Source of the DNA: CAYWVR01 sp964461715 | GTDB taxonomy: Bacteria; Planctomycetota; Phycisphaerae; FEN-1346 | Reading direction: 5' to 3' | Assembly: GCA_964461715.1 (NCBI GenBank) | Contig: CAYWVR010000023.1 | Location: 1-53,749 of the forward strand | DNA length: 53,749 nt | Program-made: the position numbers and the translations under genes | Part shown: positions 8,318 through 16,030 of the stretch, in pieces | Layout: every line of letters begins with the position of its first letter | How positions within the stretch are numbered: position 1 is the first letter of the stretch | Notes under the pieces: model-generated | The model's input: the letters and a program-made list of their open reading frames with translations, nothing else | Databases searched by the model: none | Told to the model about the DNA's origin: nothing

Positions 8318-9046
8318 CTACGGCGCCTCGTCCAGCACCTCCGCGATGCGCGAGGCGGGCGGGGCGAGGTCGCGAGGGGTCTTGCCGTCGGCGTTCTGGG
8401 CGTCCACCTTCGCCCCCGCGGCCAAGAGCCGCCGGACGATCTCCGTCCGGCCGCGCTCGACCGCGACGTGAAGGGGCGTGTACCCCCGGTCGTCGGCAGC
8501 CCGGGGGTCGGCCCCGCGCTCAAGCAGCGCCGCGACCGCCGCCGCGTCGCCTCGCTTGGCGGCCGCCAGGAGCGGCGTCTTGCCGTCGACGCTTCGGGTA
8601 CCGACGTTTGCGCCGGCCGCCCACAGCACCTCCGCCGCCGATGCCGTCGCGACGTGGAGCGGCGCGAGGCCGGACAGGTCGCTCGCGTTCGGGTCGGCGC
8701 CGGCGTTCAGCAGGGCGGCCGCGGCCGCGGTGTGGCCCGGGTGGACGGCGTAGTGAAGCGGGGTCGCGCCGAAATCGTTGCGGGCGTTCGGGTCGGCCCC
8801 GGCGGCGACGAGCTGCCGCACGACCCACGCCCGGCCCGCGGCGGCGGCGCGGTGCAGGGGCGCATCGCCCGCGCAGTTGGCGGCGGCGAGGTCGGCGCCC
8901 TCGGCCAGGAGACCGTTGACGGCCGCCTCGTCGCCGGACTCGGCTGCCCGGTGGAGCGGCGTGTTCGCGAGGACGTCGCGGCGGTCGGGGGCGGCACACC
9001 CGGCCGCGCCGAAGGCGAGCGCCAGGATGACCGCCGCGCGGGTCAT
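8318..9046 (-). CDS. Ankyrin-repeat lipoprotein
   Basis: A 242-residue protein with a lipoprotein signal ending LAFGAAGC, so the cysteine at about residue 17 should be lipidated and the protein held on a membrane facing the periplasm. Nearly all the rest is about seven ankyrin repeats, each around 33 residues with TPLHxAAxxG and LLxxGADPNA (for example TPLHRAAESG, TPLHYAVHPG, TPLHVAVERG). Ankyrin stacks bind proteins; there is no enzyme domain. Its ATG overlaps the stop of the preceding gene (ATGA), so it is translationally coupled to a second ankyrin lipoprotein. Confidence 0.9.
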   Translation of the reverse strand: MTRAAVILALAFGAAGCAAPDRRDVLANTPLHRAAESGDEAAVNGLLAEGADLAAANCAGDAPLHRAAAAGRAWVVRQLVAAGADPNARNDFGATPLHYAVHPGHTAAAAALLNAGADPNASDLSGLAPLHVATASAAEVLWAAGANVGTRSVDGKTPLLAAAKRGDAAAVAALLERGADPRAADDRGYTPLHVAVERGRTEIVRRLLAAGAKVDAQNADGKTPRDLAPPASRIAEVLDEAP

Positions 9047-9882
9047 GGCCTCTCCTTTGCGGCATCGTCCAGGCGGCGGGCGAGGACGTCGTGACCGTTG
9101 CGGCGGGCGTGGTCGGCGGGTCCGAGGTCCGCTGCGCTCTTGGCCCGCGGGTCCGCCCCGTGCTTAAGGAGCAGGTCGACGACCTCCGGGCACCCGCCTC
9201 CGGCGGCATAGTGGAGCGGCGTGTTGCGCCGGCCGTCGGTGGCCCTCGCCTCGGCCATCGCCCCGAGAAGTTTCCGCGCGACCTCGCCCCGCCGGTCGGG
9301 GCCCTCGTGGGCGGCCATCTTGCCGAGGACGTGAAGCGGCGTGCGGTTCATGCGGTTCCGGGCGTTCGGGTCGGCCCCGGCCTTCAGTAGCATCGCCACC
9401 AGCGCCGGCCGCGCGTACGTCGCCGCCTTGTGAAGCGGCGTGTCTCCGAACTCGTCGTCGGCCCCGGGGTCGGCCCCGCGCTCAAGGAGCAGGGCCGCGA
9501 TCTCGGGTTCGTTCGCGAGGACCGCCGTGTGGAGCATCGTGCCCATGGGATGGCACCGGCCGGCGGCGTCGGCCCCGGCGTCGAGGAGCATCGCGGCGAT
9601 CTCCGCATGCCCGCCGAGCGTGGCCATGGCGAGGGGCGAGGTCCAGGGGCACTCGGGCGAGGCCCCGCGGTCCAGGAGGAGCCGGGCGGAGGCGACGTGG
9701 CCCTCGCGTGCGGCAAGGAGGAGGCGCGGATGCGCGTAGAAGTTGCCGGCGTCGGGGTCGCCGCCCGCGTCCAGGTAGGCCCGCGTCCGGGCCAGGGCCC
9801 GGGCCTCCTCGGGCGTCCGGACGGGGGCACTCTCGCACCCCGCGGCCACAGCTATAAGCAGCATGAGGAGCGTTCGCCGCAT
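9043..9882 (-). CDS. Second ankyrin-repeat lipoprotein
   Basis: A 279-residue paralogue of the downstream gene. The signal MRRTLLMLLIAVAAGC ends in a lipobox cysteine (residue 16). Ankyrin repeats then follow: LLLAAREGHVASARLLLDRG, MLHTAVLANEPEIAALLLER, TPLHKAATYARPALVAMLLK, TPLHYAAGGGCPEVVDLLLK. The middle is less regular, with longer linkers (PMGTMLHTAV, LGKMAAHEGPDRRG). The ATG at 9882 overlaps the stop of the DUF5107 gene (TGATG) and its own stop overlaps the next ATG. All three genes therefore form one tightly coupled operon, and the ankyrin proteins probably act with the DUF5107 protein. Confidence 0.9.
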   Translation of the reverse strand: MRRTLLMLLIAVAAGCESAPVRTPEEARALARTRAYLDAGGDPDAGNFYAHPRLLLAAREGHVASARLLLDRGASPECPWTSPLAMATLGGHAEIAAMLLDAGADAAGRCHPMGTMLHTAVLANEPEIAALLLERGADPGADDEFGDTPLHKAATYARPALVAMLLKAGADPNARNRMNRTPLHVLGKMAAHEGPDRRGEVARKLLGAMAEARATDGRRNTPLHYAAGGGCPEVVDLLLKHGADPRAKSAADLGPADHARRNGHDVLARRLDDAAKERP

Positions 9883-11930
9883 CAGTATCCGAGCCTCCGG
9901 GCCGGGAGGTAGCGTCCGGCGAGGGCGGCCTTGAATTCCTCGAGCCGCCGGGCCGCGCCGGGCTCGGCCGCCAGCAGCGTCTTGAGCGTGGCCTCGGCTT
10001 GGCCCGCGGGCTCGCCGCTTCGCTTGAGGGCGAGGATGGCGGCATGGACGAGCCGCGGGTCGGCGGGATCCTCGCGTTCGGCCAGGCGTGCGGCGTGGGC
10101 GTCGCCGGTCAGGGCGATCCACATCAGCCTCCCTTCCCAGTTCTCCGGCTCGCGCGCAAGGAGCGCTTCGAGCGCCTCGACCGCCGCGTCGCGGTCGCCC
10201 CGCTTCATCGCCAGGATCGCCAGGAATCGCCCCGCCGCCGGCGCGGGCCGGGCCGCGTCCACCGCCGCCTCCAGGGCCATCCGCGCCCCGTCCCGATCCC
10301 CCGTCTCCAGCTGCGCGACGCCCAGCAGGTACCGCGCCTCGCCGTCGGCCGGGTCGGCGGAGGCGGCGGCCTGGAGGTCTCGGATCGCGGCTTCGAGGTA
10401 CCCGTCGCGGAGGAGCGTCCGCCCGCGTCCGAGAGACCCGCGGGGATACTTCGCGACGGCCGAGCGGAACGTCTCGCCGTAGTGGGCGTTCGCCCCGTTT
10501 CGCTCGAGGGCCTCGGGGGTCATCTCCAGTCCGACCCGAATCCGCTCCCGGGCAGCCTCGTCCTCGGGGATGGGCAGGGGGAACCGCTGGTCGAGGATCG
10601 TCCGCCCGTCGGCTTCCAGGACGAGCCTCCCGGCCACGGCGTCCTCCGGGAGCGGGAACCACGCGGGCGTCGCCGGCCCCGCCTCCCGGGCCTGGCCGCA
10701 CGGTTCCCCGTCGAGCGTCGCCGAGAGCTTCGCGACCGGCGCGAGCGGCACCGCCTCGACGCCGCGCCCGGAACCCTTGAACGCGACGTTGACGACGACG
10801 GCCTCATTGGCGAAGTCGGGCTTGCCGAGGCCGGTCGCGAAGACGTACCGCTGCGTGAACTGCCACGCGCGGCCCGGGCCGAGCCAGCGGCGGACGGCCT
10901 GGAAGACCGTGTCGGAGCCGTTCCAGAACTCGACCAGGTTATGCTTATACGACCAGAAGTTTCCGCCGTGGAACGGCCCGCCCCCGCACCACTGCTTCGC
11001 GCCCGGGGTCACCTCCGGGTCGAAGAGTACCAGCCGCGCGACGCGCGGCTCGGGGTAGTAGAGCCCCGCGAACCCGTACCGCAGGTCCCATGCGAAGATG
11101 CTCATCGTGTGGTCGTAGCGGGCGAGGGGCGTGTCGGTCTCGGCGTAGGGGCGGGCCTCCTTCCCGGAGTGGCTCGAGACGTACCGGGCAGGGAAGACCC
11201 ACTCGGTCTCGACCGGCTCGGGCGGGGCCTGGTCCCCCTGGACCGCGCCGGCGGCGGTGTGGGCCCGGGGCCACATCACGTCCGACCACAACCGCCGCCC
11301 CTGCTTCCACGGGGCGGGGTTGGTCAACCGGAAGGTGGCAGTGAACGTCGCCTCGCCGGGCCGGAGCGTGATCCGCTGCGAGAGGAGCATGTCGCTCGCC
11401 CGGCCGTAAATCCATCGCTCCGACGGGCCCGCGAAGCGGGAGAACTCCATCCACGTCGCGACCGTCGCCGACCCGTCCTTGCCGCGCACGACCCGGTAAG
11501 CCGCGGGCTGGTCCTCCAGGGCGATGCCGTGCTCGCGGAACGGGAAGCTGACCTTGACGCCGCTCTCCCAGTAGGGGGTCCACGTCTTGGTCTTCCCTTC
11601 GCGGAAGAAGAAGTCGTCGCCGGTGGGCTTGAAGACGGTCGAGGCGATGACGCCGCCCAGCTCCGGTACGACCTCGATGCGAACGAAGCGGTTCTCCAGG
11701 ATGACGGTCCGCCACTCGCGCACGCCGCCGTCGTGCTCGGTTCCGTGGACGCGGTCCATGGAGCGCGGGTGGGCGGGGTCGAGGTCGCGCATGGGCCGAG
11801 CGTCATGGATCGGCAGGGAGAGGACGCCCTCGCGGACCTCGACCTCCTCGGCCCGCGCGCCCGCCGAGGCGAGACAGACCGCGCCCGCGAGGCCAAGGAT
11901 GAGGCCGGCGCGGCGGATACGGGTGATCAT
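9882..11930 (-). CDS. Secreted DUF5107 protein with C-terminal TPR repeats
   Basis: 682 residues with a signal peptide (GLILGLAGAVCLASAGARA). Residues about 75-400 match the DUF5107 pattern: VILENRFVRIEVVPELGGVI, then aromatic-rich beta strands with GGPFHGGNFWSYKHNLVEFW, a galactose-mutarotase-like beta-sandwich supposed to bind carbohydrate. Residues about 480-670 are helical TPR repeats (AIRDLQAAASADPADGEARY, AAVEALEALLAREPENWEGR). The family is usually longer, with more TPRs; this is a compact version. Its role is unproven; periplasmic glycan handling is the reasonable guess. It heads the operon with the two ankyrin lipoproteins and has a strong promoter. Confidence 0.82.
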   Translation of the reverse strand: MITRIRRAGLILGLAGAVCLASAGARAEEVEVREGVLSLPIHDARPMRDLDPAHPRSMDRVHGTEHDGGVREWRTVILENRFVRIEVVPELGGVIASTVFKPTGDDFFFREGKTKTWTPYWESGVKVSFPFREHGIALEDQPAAYRVVRGKDGSATVATWMEFSRFAGPSERWIYGRASDMLLSQRITLRPGEATFTATFRLTNPAPWKQGRRLWSDVMWPRAHTAAGAVQGDQAPPEPVETEWVFPARYVSSHSGKEARPYAETDTPLARYDHTMSIFAWDLRYGFAGLYYPEPRVARLVLFDPEVTPGAKQWCGGGPFHGGNFWSYKHNLVEFWNGSDTVFQAVRRWLGPGRAWQFTQRYVFATGLGKPDFANEAVVVNVAFKGSGRGVEAVPLAPVAKLSATLDGEPCGQAREAGPATPAWFPLPEDAVAGRLVLEADGRTILDQRFPLPIPEDEAARERIRVGLEMTPEALERNGANAHYGETFRSAVAKYPRGSLGRGRTLLRDGYLEAAIRDLQAAASADPADGEARYLLGVAQLETGDRDGARMALEAAVDAARPAPAAGRFLAILAMKRGDRDAAVEALEALLAREPENWEGRLMWIALTGDAHAARLAEREDPADPRLVHAAILALKRSGEPAGQAEATLKTLLAAEPGAARRLEEFKAALAGRYLPARRLGY

Positions 11931-11958
11931 CGGGTGCGGCCCCCGTCAAGGACGAAGG

Positions 11959-11988
11959 ATTGTGCCGCCGGGGGACCGGGCGTGTCAA
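11959..11988 (-). promoter_or_regulatory. Strong promoter of the DUF5107-ankyrin operon
   Basis: On the minus strand a perfect TTGACA -35 (11983-11988), an 18 nt spacer and CACAAT (11959-11964) precede the ATG at 11930. The predicted leader is about 22 nt and contains GACGGGGG. The -35 begins only six bases after the stop codon of the small upstream ORF. Confidence 0.7.
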
Positions 11989-11994
11989 GTGAGA

Positions 11995-12159
11995 TCACGT
12001 GAGAGACGAAGGCCGTGCGGCCGGTCCGGTCTCGATCTCGCAGCCCACGGCCTCGCACGCGGCCATCGACCCGAGGTTGTTCGCGACGGGGCCGAAGTCG
12101 TGCCGCAAGACGAGGACGAACGTGACGGCATGCTTGAGGACGGGGCGGCGGGGGGACAT
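11995..12159 (-). CDS. Small ORF of unknown function (54 residues)
   Basis: The frame encodes 54 residues beginning MSPRRPVLKHAVTFVLVLRH and continuing DFGPVANNLGSMAACEAVGC. AGGAG stands seven bases before the ATG, a well-placed ribosome binding site. The protein has a short hydrophobic stretch (AVTFVLVL), two cysteines and an ordinary amino-acid mix unlike the Arg/Pro-rich shadow frames. It lies just upstream of the DUF5107 promoter. No family is recognised and coding status is plausible, not proven. The rest of 11931-12441 contains promoters but no other gene that I can support. Confidence 0.45.
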   Translation of the reverse strand: MSPRRPVLKHAVTFVLVLRHDFGPVANNLGSMAACEAVGCEIETGPAARPSSLT

Positions 12160-12308
12160 GGGGCGCTCCTGCCTGACAGGGGTTTCGGACACGGGTTCCG
12201 AGCCTCGCGAGCGACGGACGTCTCTGACCGTCAAAGGCACGGGACGCGTCTCCCGGGCACTCGGCGCATGGCCCCATCCTGCCCGCCCGCGCGGTGCGCC
12301 TGGGCGGA

Positions 12309-12339
12309 TTTCGCGAAAAGTCCCCGCCGCGCGTATAAT
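12309..12339 (+). promoter_or_regulatory. Promoter of the radical SAM gene with overlapping palindrome
   Basis: A perfect TATAAT -10 (12334-12339) lies 18 nt downstream of TTCGCG (12310-12315). The -35 region is the centre of a perfect 10-bp palindrome, TTTCGCGAAA (12309-12318), a plausible repressor or activator site. A transcript from about 12346 would reach both candidate GTG starts. Confidence 0.5.
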
Positions 12340-12441
12340 CGCGGGGTCGGAAGCGGGGCGGGGGTGAGGAAGGGGGAAGACCCGGTCGCCGCGCGGGGGT
12401 TCAAGGGGGGCGTACGGAAACGCGGGGAAGGGACCTTCCGG

Positions 12442-13803
12442 GTGATTGCGCCGACGGGGCGACGGCTTCTGTTCATCAAGCCCTCGACGTACGACCGCGC
12501 GGGGCAGGTTCTGCGCGGACGGAAGGCGTTCTATCCCGGCCGCACGCTCCCGTATCTCGCCGCCCTCACCCCGCCGCGCTTCGAGGTGCGGATCCTCGAC
12601 GAGTTCACCGACCCCGTGACGGGTGACGAGGAGGCGGACCTTGTCGCCTTGACCGGCATGCTCTGCAACATGCCGCGCGCCATCGACCTCGGCCGCCTGT
12701 ACCGGCGTCGCGGCGTGCCGACGGTGATTGGGGGCATCGGGGTCTTCTCGTTGGGCGAGGCGCTCGCCGCCAGCGGGGCCTTCGACGCCGTCGTCCACGG
12801 CGAGGCCGAGACGATCTGGCCCGAGGTGCTCGCGGATTTCGAGGCGGGCCGCCTGCGCCCGCGGTACGACGCCCCTCGGGCCGAGGACCTCTCGGGGCTG
12901 CCGCACGCCCGGTACGACCTCGTCGACCTTCGCCGCTATCACCGGGCGCCGGGCGAGTCGCAGCCGTTCCTGGGCGTGGAGACGTCGCGCGGATGCCCGC
13001 ACGGGTGCGCGTTCTGCGCGATCACGCTCTTTCATGGGCGGCGGATCCGGTTCCGGCCGGTGGGCGACGTGGTCGAGGAGCTCCGGCGGCTCGGGGCCCG
13101 GTACTATATCCTGACCGACGACAACATCGTGGGCCGGCCCGAGCGGGCCCGGGAGCTCTTCCGGGCCATCACTCCGCTCGGCATCCGGTGGGCGGGGCAG
13201 TTCGAGATGGGCGTGGTGAATCACCCGGACGTGTTGCACCTCGCGGCCGAGAGCGGCTGCCGCCATGCGGTGGTGGGCGTTGAGTCGCTCGTCGAGGCGA
13301 ACCTCCGCGGGGCGAACAAGGGGCAGAACGTGGGCGTGGCTCTGGAGGACCTGGTCGAGGCGTTCAAGGGGGCGGGCATCGCGCTGACGGCCAGTCTGAT
13401 CGTCGGCATGGACCACGACACGCCGGAGGTCCTCGACTGGACGTTCGAGCGGATGATCGCAAGCGGCACGGATTTCATCTTGCCGTGGGTCCTGACGCCG
13501 GGGCCGGGGTCGAGCGTTTACGACGACCTCAAGCGCGAGGGCCGCATCCTGCACGAGGATTTCTCGGCCTATAACGGCGTGGATGTCGTCTTCGAGCCGA
13601 AGCACATGACGCCGGAGGTGTTGGCGGAGCGGTACTGGTCGGGCCTCAGGCGGTTCTACTCGCTCCGGCACGGCCTGCCGCGGGCCCTGCGCTCGCCCCG
13701 ACGGCTCGATGCCCTGGGCCTGGGCCTCTACTTCTGGCATACGCTCCGCGGCGGTCGGCACCCGTTCGTGGGGGGAAGAGCAAGGGACGAGGGGGCCGGG
13801 TGA
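12442..13803 (+). CDS. B12-binding-domain radical SAM protein
   Basis: 453 residues. The first half is a cobalamin-binding-like Rossmann domain (LLFIKPSTYD, DLVALTGMLCNMPRA, GVPTVIGGIGVFSLGEAL, VVHGEAETIWPEVL). Then comes a radical SAM barrel with the cluster motif CPHGCAFC (C185, C189, C192) and later VGVESLVEANLRGANKG. Such enzymes use a 4Fe-4S cluster, S-adenosylmethionine and often methylcobalamin for methylations or rearrangements of lipids and natural products. GTG 12442 is preceded by GGGGAAGGGA eight bases upstream; GTG 12364 is an alternative start. The next gene, 55 bp on, is a class II terpene cyclase, so a role in modifying a polycyclic isoprenoid is possible. The exact reaction is not predictable. 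Confidence 0.85.
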   Translation: MIAPTGRRLLFIKPSTYDRAGQVLRGRKAFYPGRTLPYLAALTPPRFEVRILDEFTDPVTGDEEADLVALTGMLCNMPRAIDLGRLYRRRGVPTVIGGIGVFSLGEALAASGAFDAVVHGEAETIWPEVLADFEAGRLRPRYDAPRAEDLSGLPHARYDLVDLRRYHRAPGESQPFLGVETSRGCPHGCAFCAITLFHGRRIRFRPVGDVVEELRRLGARYYILTDDNIVGRPERARELFRAITPLGIRWAGQFEMGVVNHPDVLHLAAESGCRHAVVGVESLVEANLRGANKGQNVGVALEDLVEAFKGAGIALTASLIVGMDHDTPEVLDWTFERMIASGTDFILPWVLTPGPGSSVYDDLKREGRILHEDFSAYNGVDVVFEPKHMTPEVLAERYWSGLRRFYSLRHGLPRALRSPRRLDALGLGLYFWHTLRGGRHPFVGGRARDEGAG

Positions 13804-13858
13804 CGGGGGGACCGGGGATGCCCATGGCAGCCTGTTCGTTCGTGCCCAAGGCAACGGC

Positions 13859-15691
13859 ATGAGGGCGCCGGATCGTGAGGCCATTCAGTCGGCCCTCGCC
13901 GCCACCCGCGACCGGCTTCTCGGCGAGCGGACCTCGGAGGGAGCCTGGACCGGCCGCCTGGCCACCAGCGCCCTGTCGACGGCCACGGCCTCGCTGGCCC
14001 TCGCCCTCGTCGACCCTGAGGGCCACGCGCCGCTCGTTTGCGGCGGGCTGGACTGGCTCGCCGCCCACGCCAACGACGACGGCGGGTGGGGCGACACGGT
14101 CCGCTCGAAATCCAACATCAACACGACCTGTCTCGGCTGGGCCGCGCTGGCCATGGGGCCCGAGCCGCGCCCCGAGTGGGACCGCGCGGCCGAGGGCGCG
14201 GCCGAGTGGATTCGGCGTCGGGCGGGGTCGCTGGAGCCGGCGCGGCTCGTCGAGACGATCCTCGCGTTCTACGGCGAGGACCGCACGTTCTCGACGCCCA
14301 TCCTGACGGTGCTGGCCCTGGCGGGGCGGCTGGGACCGAGGGAGGAGGCGTTCCGGCGGATTCCCGCTCTCCCGTTCGAGCTGGCGGCGTTTCCGCCGGG
14401 CCTCTGGCGAATGCTGCGGCTGCCGGTCGTCAGCTACGCCGTGCCCGCCCTGGTGGCCATCGGGCAGACGCGCGGCCACTTCGCCCCGCCGGTCTGTCCG
14501 CTGGTGCGCGGCGTGCGGGCGTTGACCCGCGGGCGGACGCTCCGCGTGGTCGAGCGGATGCAGCCGACGAGCGGCGGGTTCCTGGAGGCGGCGCCCCTGA
14601 CAAGCTTCGTGACGGCGTGCCTGGCGTCGATCGGGCGGCGCGAGCACGCCATCGTCCGCAGCGCCGTGCGATTCCTGAAGGACCTGGCGCGCGCGGGCGG
14701 CGGTTGGCCCATCGACACGTGCCTGGAGACCTGGGTCACGACCCTCTCGATCAACACGCTGGCGGAGGGCGGGGCGCTCGAAGGGCGGATCGACGAGACG
14801 GGGCGGCGGGAGTTGGTCGACCGGCTGCTTGCGCAGCAGTACGATTATGTGCACCCGTTCACGTTTACGCCGCCCGGCGGATGGTCGTGGATGGCCGGCG
14901 ACGGGGCCGTGCCCGACGCCGACGACACGCCGGGGGCGCTGCTGGCGCTTCAGCATCTGGCCCCGCAGGAGCCGCGCGTGCGGGAGGCGGCGGAGCGCGG
15001 CGTGCGGTGGCTCCTGGGCCTCCAGAACCGCGACGGCGGCGTGCCCAGCTTCTGCCGCGGGTGGGGGCGGCTGCCCTTCGACCGGAGCGCGGCGGACCTG
15101 ACGGCGCATACGGTGCGGGCGTGGCGGGCGTGGAGGCCGAAGTTCGAGCCGCGCCTCGCGCGGCGGACGGGCCGGGCGATCGCCCGGGCCGAGGCCTATC
15201 TTCGGCGGGTCCAGGGCCCCGAGGGCGAATGGGTGCCGCTCTGGTTCGGCAACGAGTGGATCGAGGACGACCGTAACCCGACCTACGGCACGGCCCGGGT
15301 GCTGGCGGCCCTGGTCGAGGGCGGAAAGGGAGCGGCCGAGGCGGGGGCGCGGGGCGTCCGGTGGATCCTCGCGGCTCAAGGGGAGGACGGCGGATGGGGC
15401 GGCGGCCCGGGCGGGCCGCCCTCGATCGAGGAGACGGGTCTGGCGATCGACGCCCTTGTTCGCGCATGCGAGTCTCCATCCGTATCGCGCCGGTTGCCCG
15501 TCGAGGCGGTCCGGGGTGCGGTCGAGGGAGGGGCCGCCTGGCTCCTCGCCGCCACCGAGGGCGGCCGCCGCTTCGAGCCGGCCCCCATCGGCCTCTACTT
15601 CGCGAAGCTGTGGTACTCCGAGCGCCTGTATCCCCTGATCTTCGCGCATGCAGGGCTGCAAGCCGCGGCGCGGCTGCCGACGCCATGCTAA
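13859..15691 (+). CDS. Class II terpene cyclase of the squalene-hopene cyclase family
   Basis: 610 residues, close to the usual ~630 of squalene-hopene cyclases. It contains the class II acid motif DADDT (D353, D355, D356), the DxDDT that protonates the terminal double bond, and QW-like repeats (DGGWGDTV, NRDGGVPSFCRGWG, QGEDGGWGGG). The alpha/alpha barrel and the late NPTYGTARVLAAL and PIGLYFAKLWYSE segments also fit this family, where FxAxLWYSE is a C-terminal signature. It should be a monotopic membrane enzyme. ATG 13859 has AAGG seven bases upstream. The product (hopanoid or another polycyclic) is unknown. No other hopanoid gene is visible; the radical SAM gene upstream is the only likely partner. 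Confidence 0.85.
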   Translation: MRAPDREAIQSALAATRDRLLGERTSEGAWTGRLATSALSTATASLALALVDPEGHAPLVCGGLDWLAAHANDDGGWGDTVRSKSNINTTCLGWAALAMGPEPRPEWDRAAEGAAEWIRRRAGSLEPARLVETILAFYGEDRTFSTPILTVLALAGRLGPREEAFRRIPALPFELAAFPPGLWRMLRLPVVSYAVPALVAIGQTRGHFAPPVCPLVRGVRALTRGRTLRVVERMQPTSGGFLEAAPLTSFVTACLASIGRREHAIVRSAVRFLKDLARAGGGWPIDTCLETWVTTLSINTLAEGGALEGRIDETGRRELVDRLLAQQYDYVHPFTFTPPGGWSWMAGDGAVPDADDTPGALLALQHLAPQEPRVREAAERGVRWLLGLQNRDGGVPSFCRGWGRLPFDRSAADLTAHTVRAWRAWRPKFEPRLARRTGRAIARAEAYLRRVQGPEGEWVPLWFGNEWIEDDRNPTYGTARVLAALVEGGKGAAEAGARGVRWILAAQGEDGGWGGGPGGPPSIEETGLAIDALVRACESPSVSRRLPVEAVRGAVEGGAAWLLAATEGGRRFEPAPIGLYFAKLWYSERLYPLIFAHAGLQAAARLPTPC

Positions 15692-16030
15692 GCATGTGCA
15701 TGAGTGGGCACCCGGGCCCGTTTGGCCGGGCCGCTTGCGGCCCGCTTTCGCGTGCCGAACATTCGGGACAGAGACCGCCGTCACACGCGGGCCCAACGCC
15801 CGCAAAGGGGGTCAGGAAGGGGCCAAAAGGGGGCAAGAAGTTGCGAGAAGGGGTCGGGTACCCCCCAAAAAGTTGCAAAAAGTGTGTCGTGGAGAGATAA
15901 ACCGTTTATCGCAGAGCGTCAAACGGCCGCGACAGAGTGCCTATCTTAACCCGCGCGAGCCATCTCGTCGGGGCCTTGTTTCGGGGGTCGCGAGGCTCGA
16001 TGATGGAGGAGGTTCGATGGGAGGTGCGGC
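15692..16030. other. 339-bp intergenic region before the ferric-reductase gene
   Basis: No convincing gene lies here. It begins with a perfect GGGCCGC-TT-GCGGCCC hairpin (15728-15743) followed by GCTTT, a possible but T-poor terminator for the cyclase gene. A purine-rich tract follows, then the candidate promoter/operator at 15873-15910, and GGAGG-like sequences close to the next start. Confidence 0.5.
15873..15910 (+). promoter_or_regulatory. Candidate promoter with a palindromic operator upstream of the flavocytochrome gene
   Basis: TTGCAA (15873-15878) and GATAAA (15896-15901) are 17 nt apart. The -10 region is half of a perfect palindrome, GATAAAC-C-GTTTATC (15896-15910), two 7-bp arms around one base. 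A regulator bound here would block the -10 box. The transcript would have a leader of about 120 nt. Confidence 0.4.

Noticed and set aside
9043..10701. A 552-residue version of the second ankyrin gene starting at 10701
   Set aside because: The first ~270 residues are a shadow of the DUF5107 gene. The lipoprotein signal starting at 9882 and the TGATG overlap mark the real start.
15684..15696. CATGCT-A-AGCATG palindrome at the cyclase stop codon
   Set aside because: It is short, spans the coding end and has no T run; chance is a sufficient explanation.
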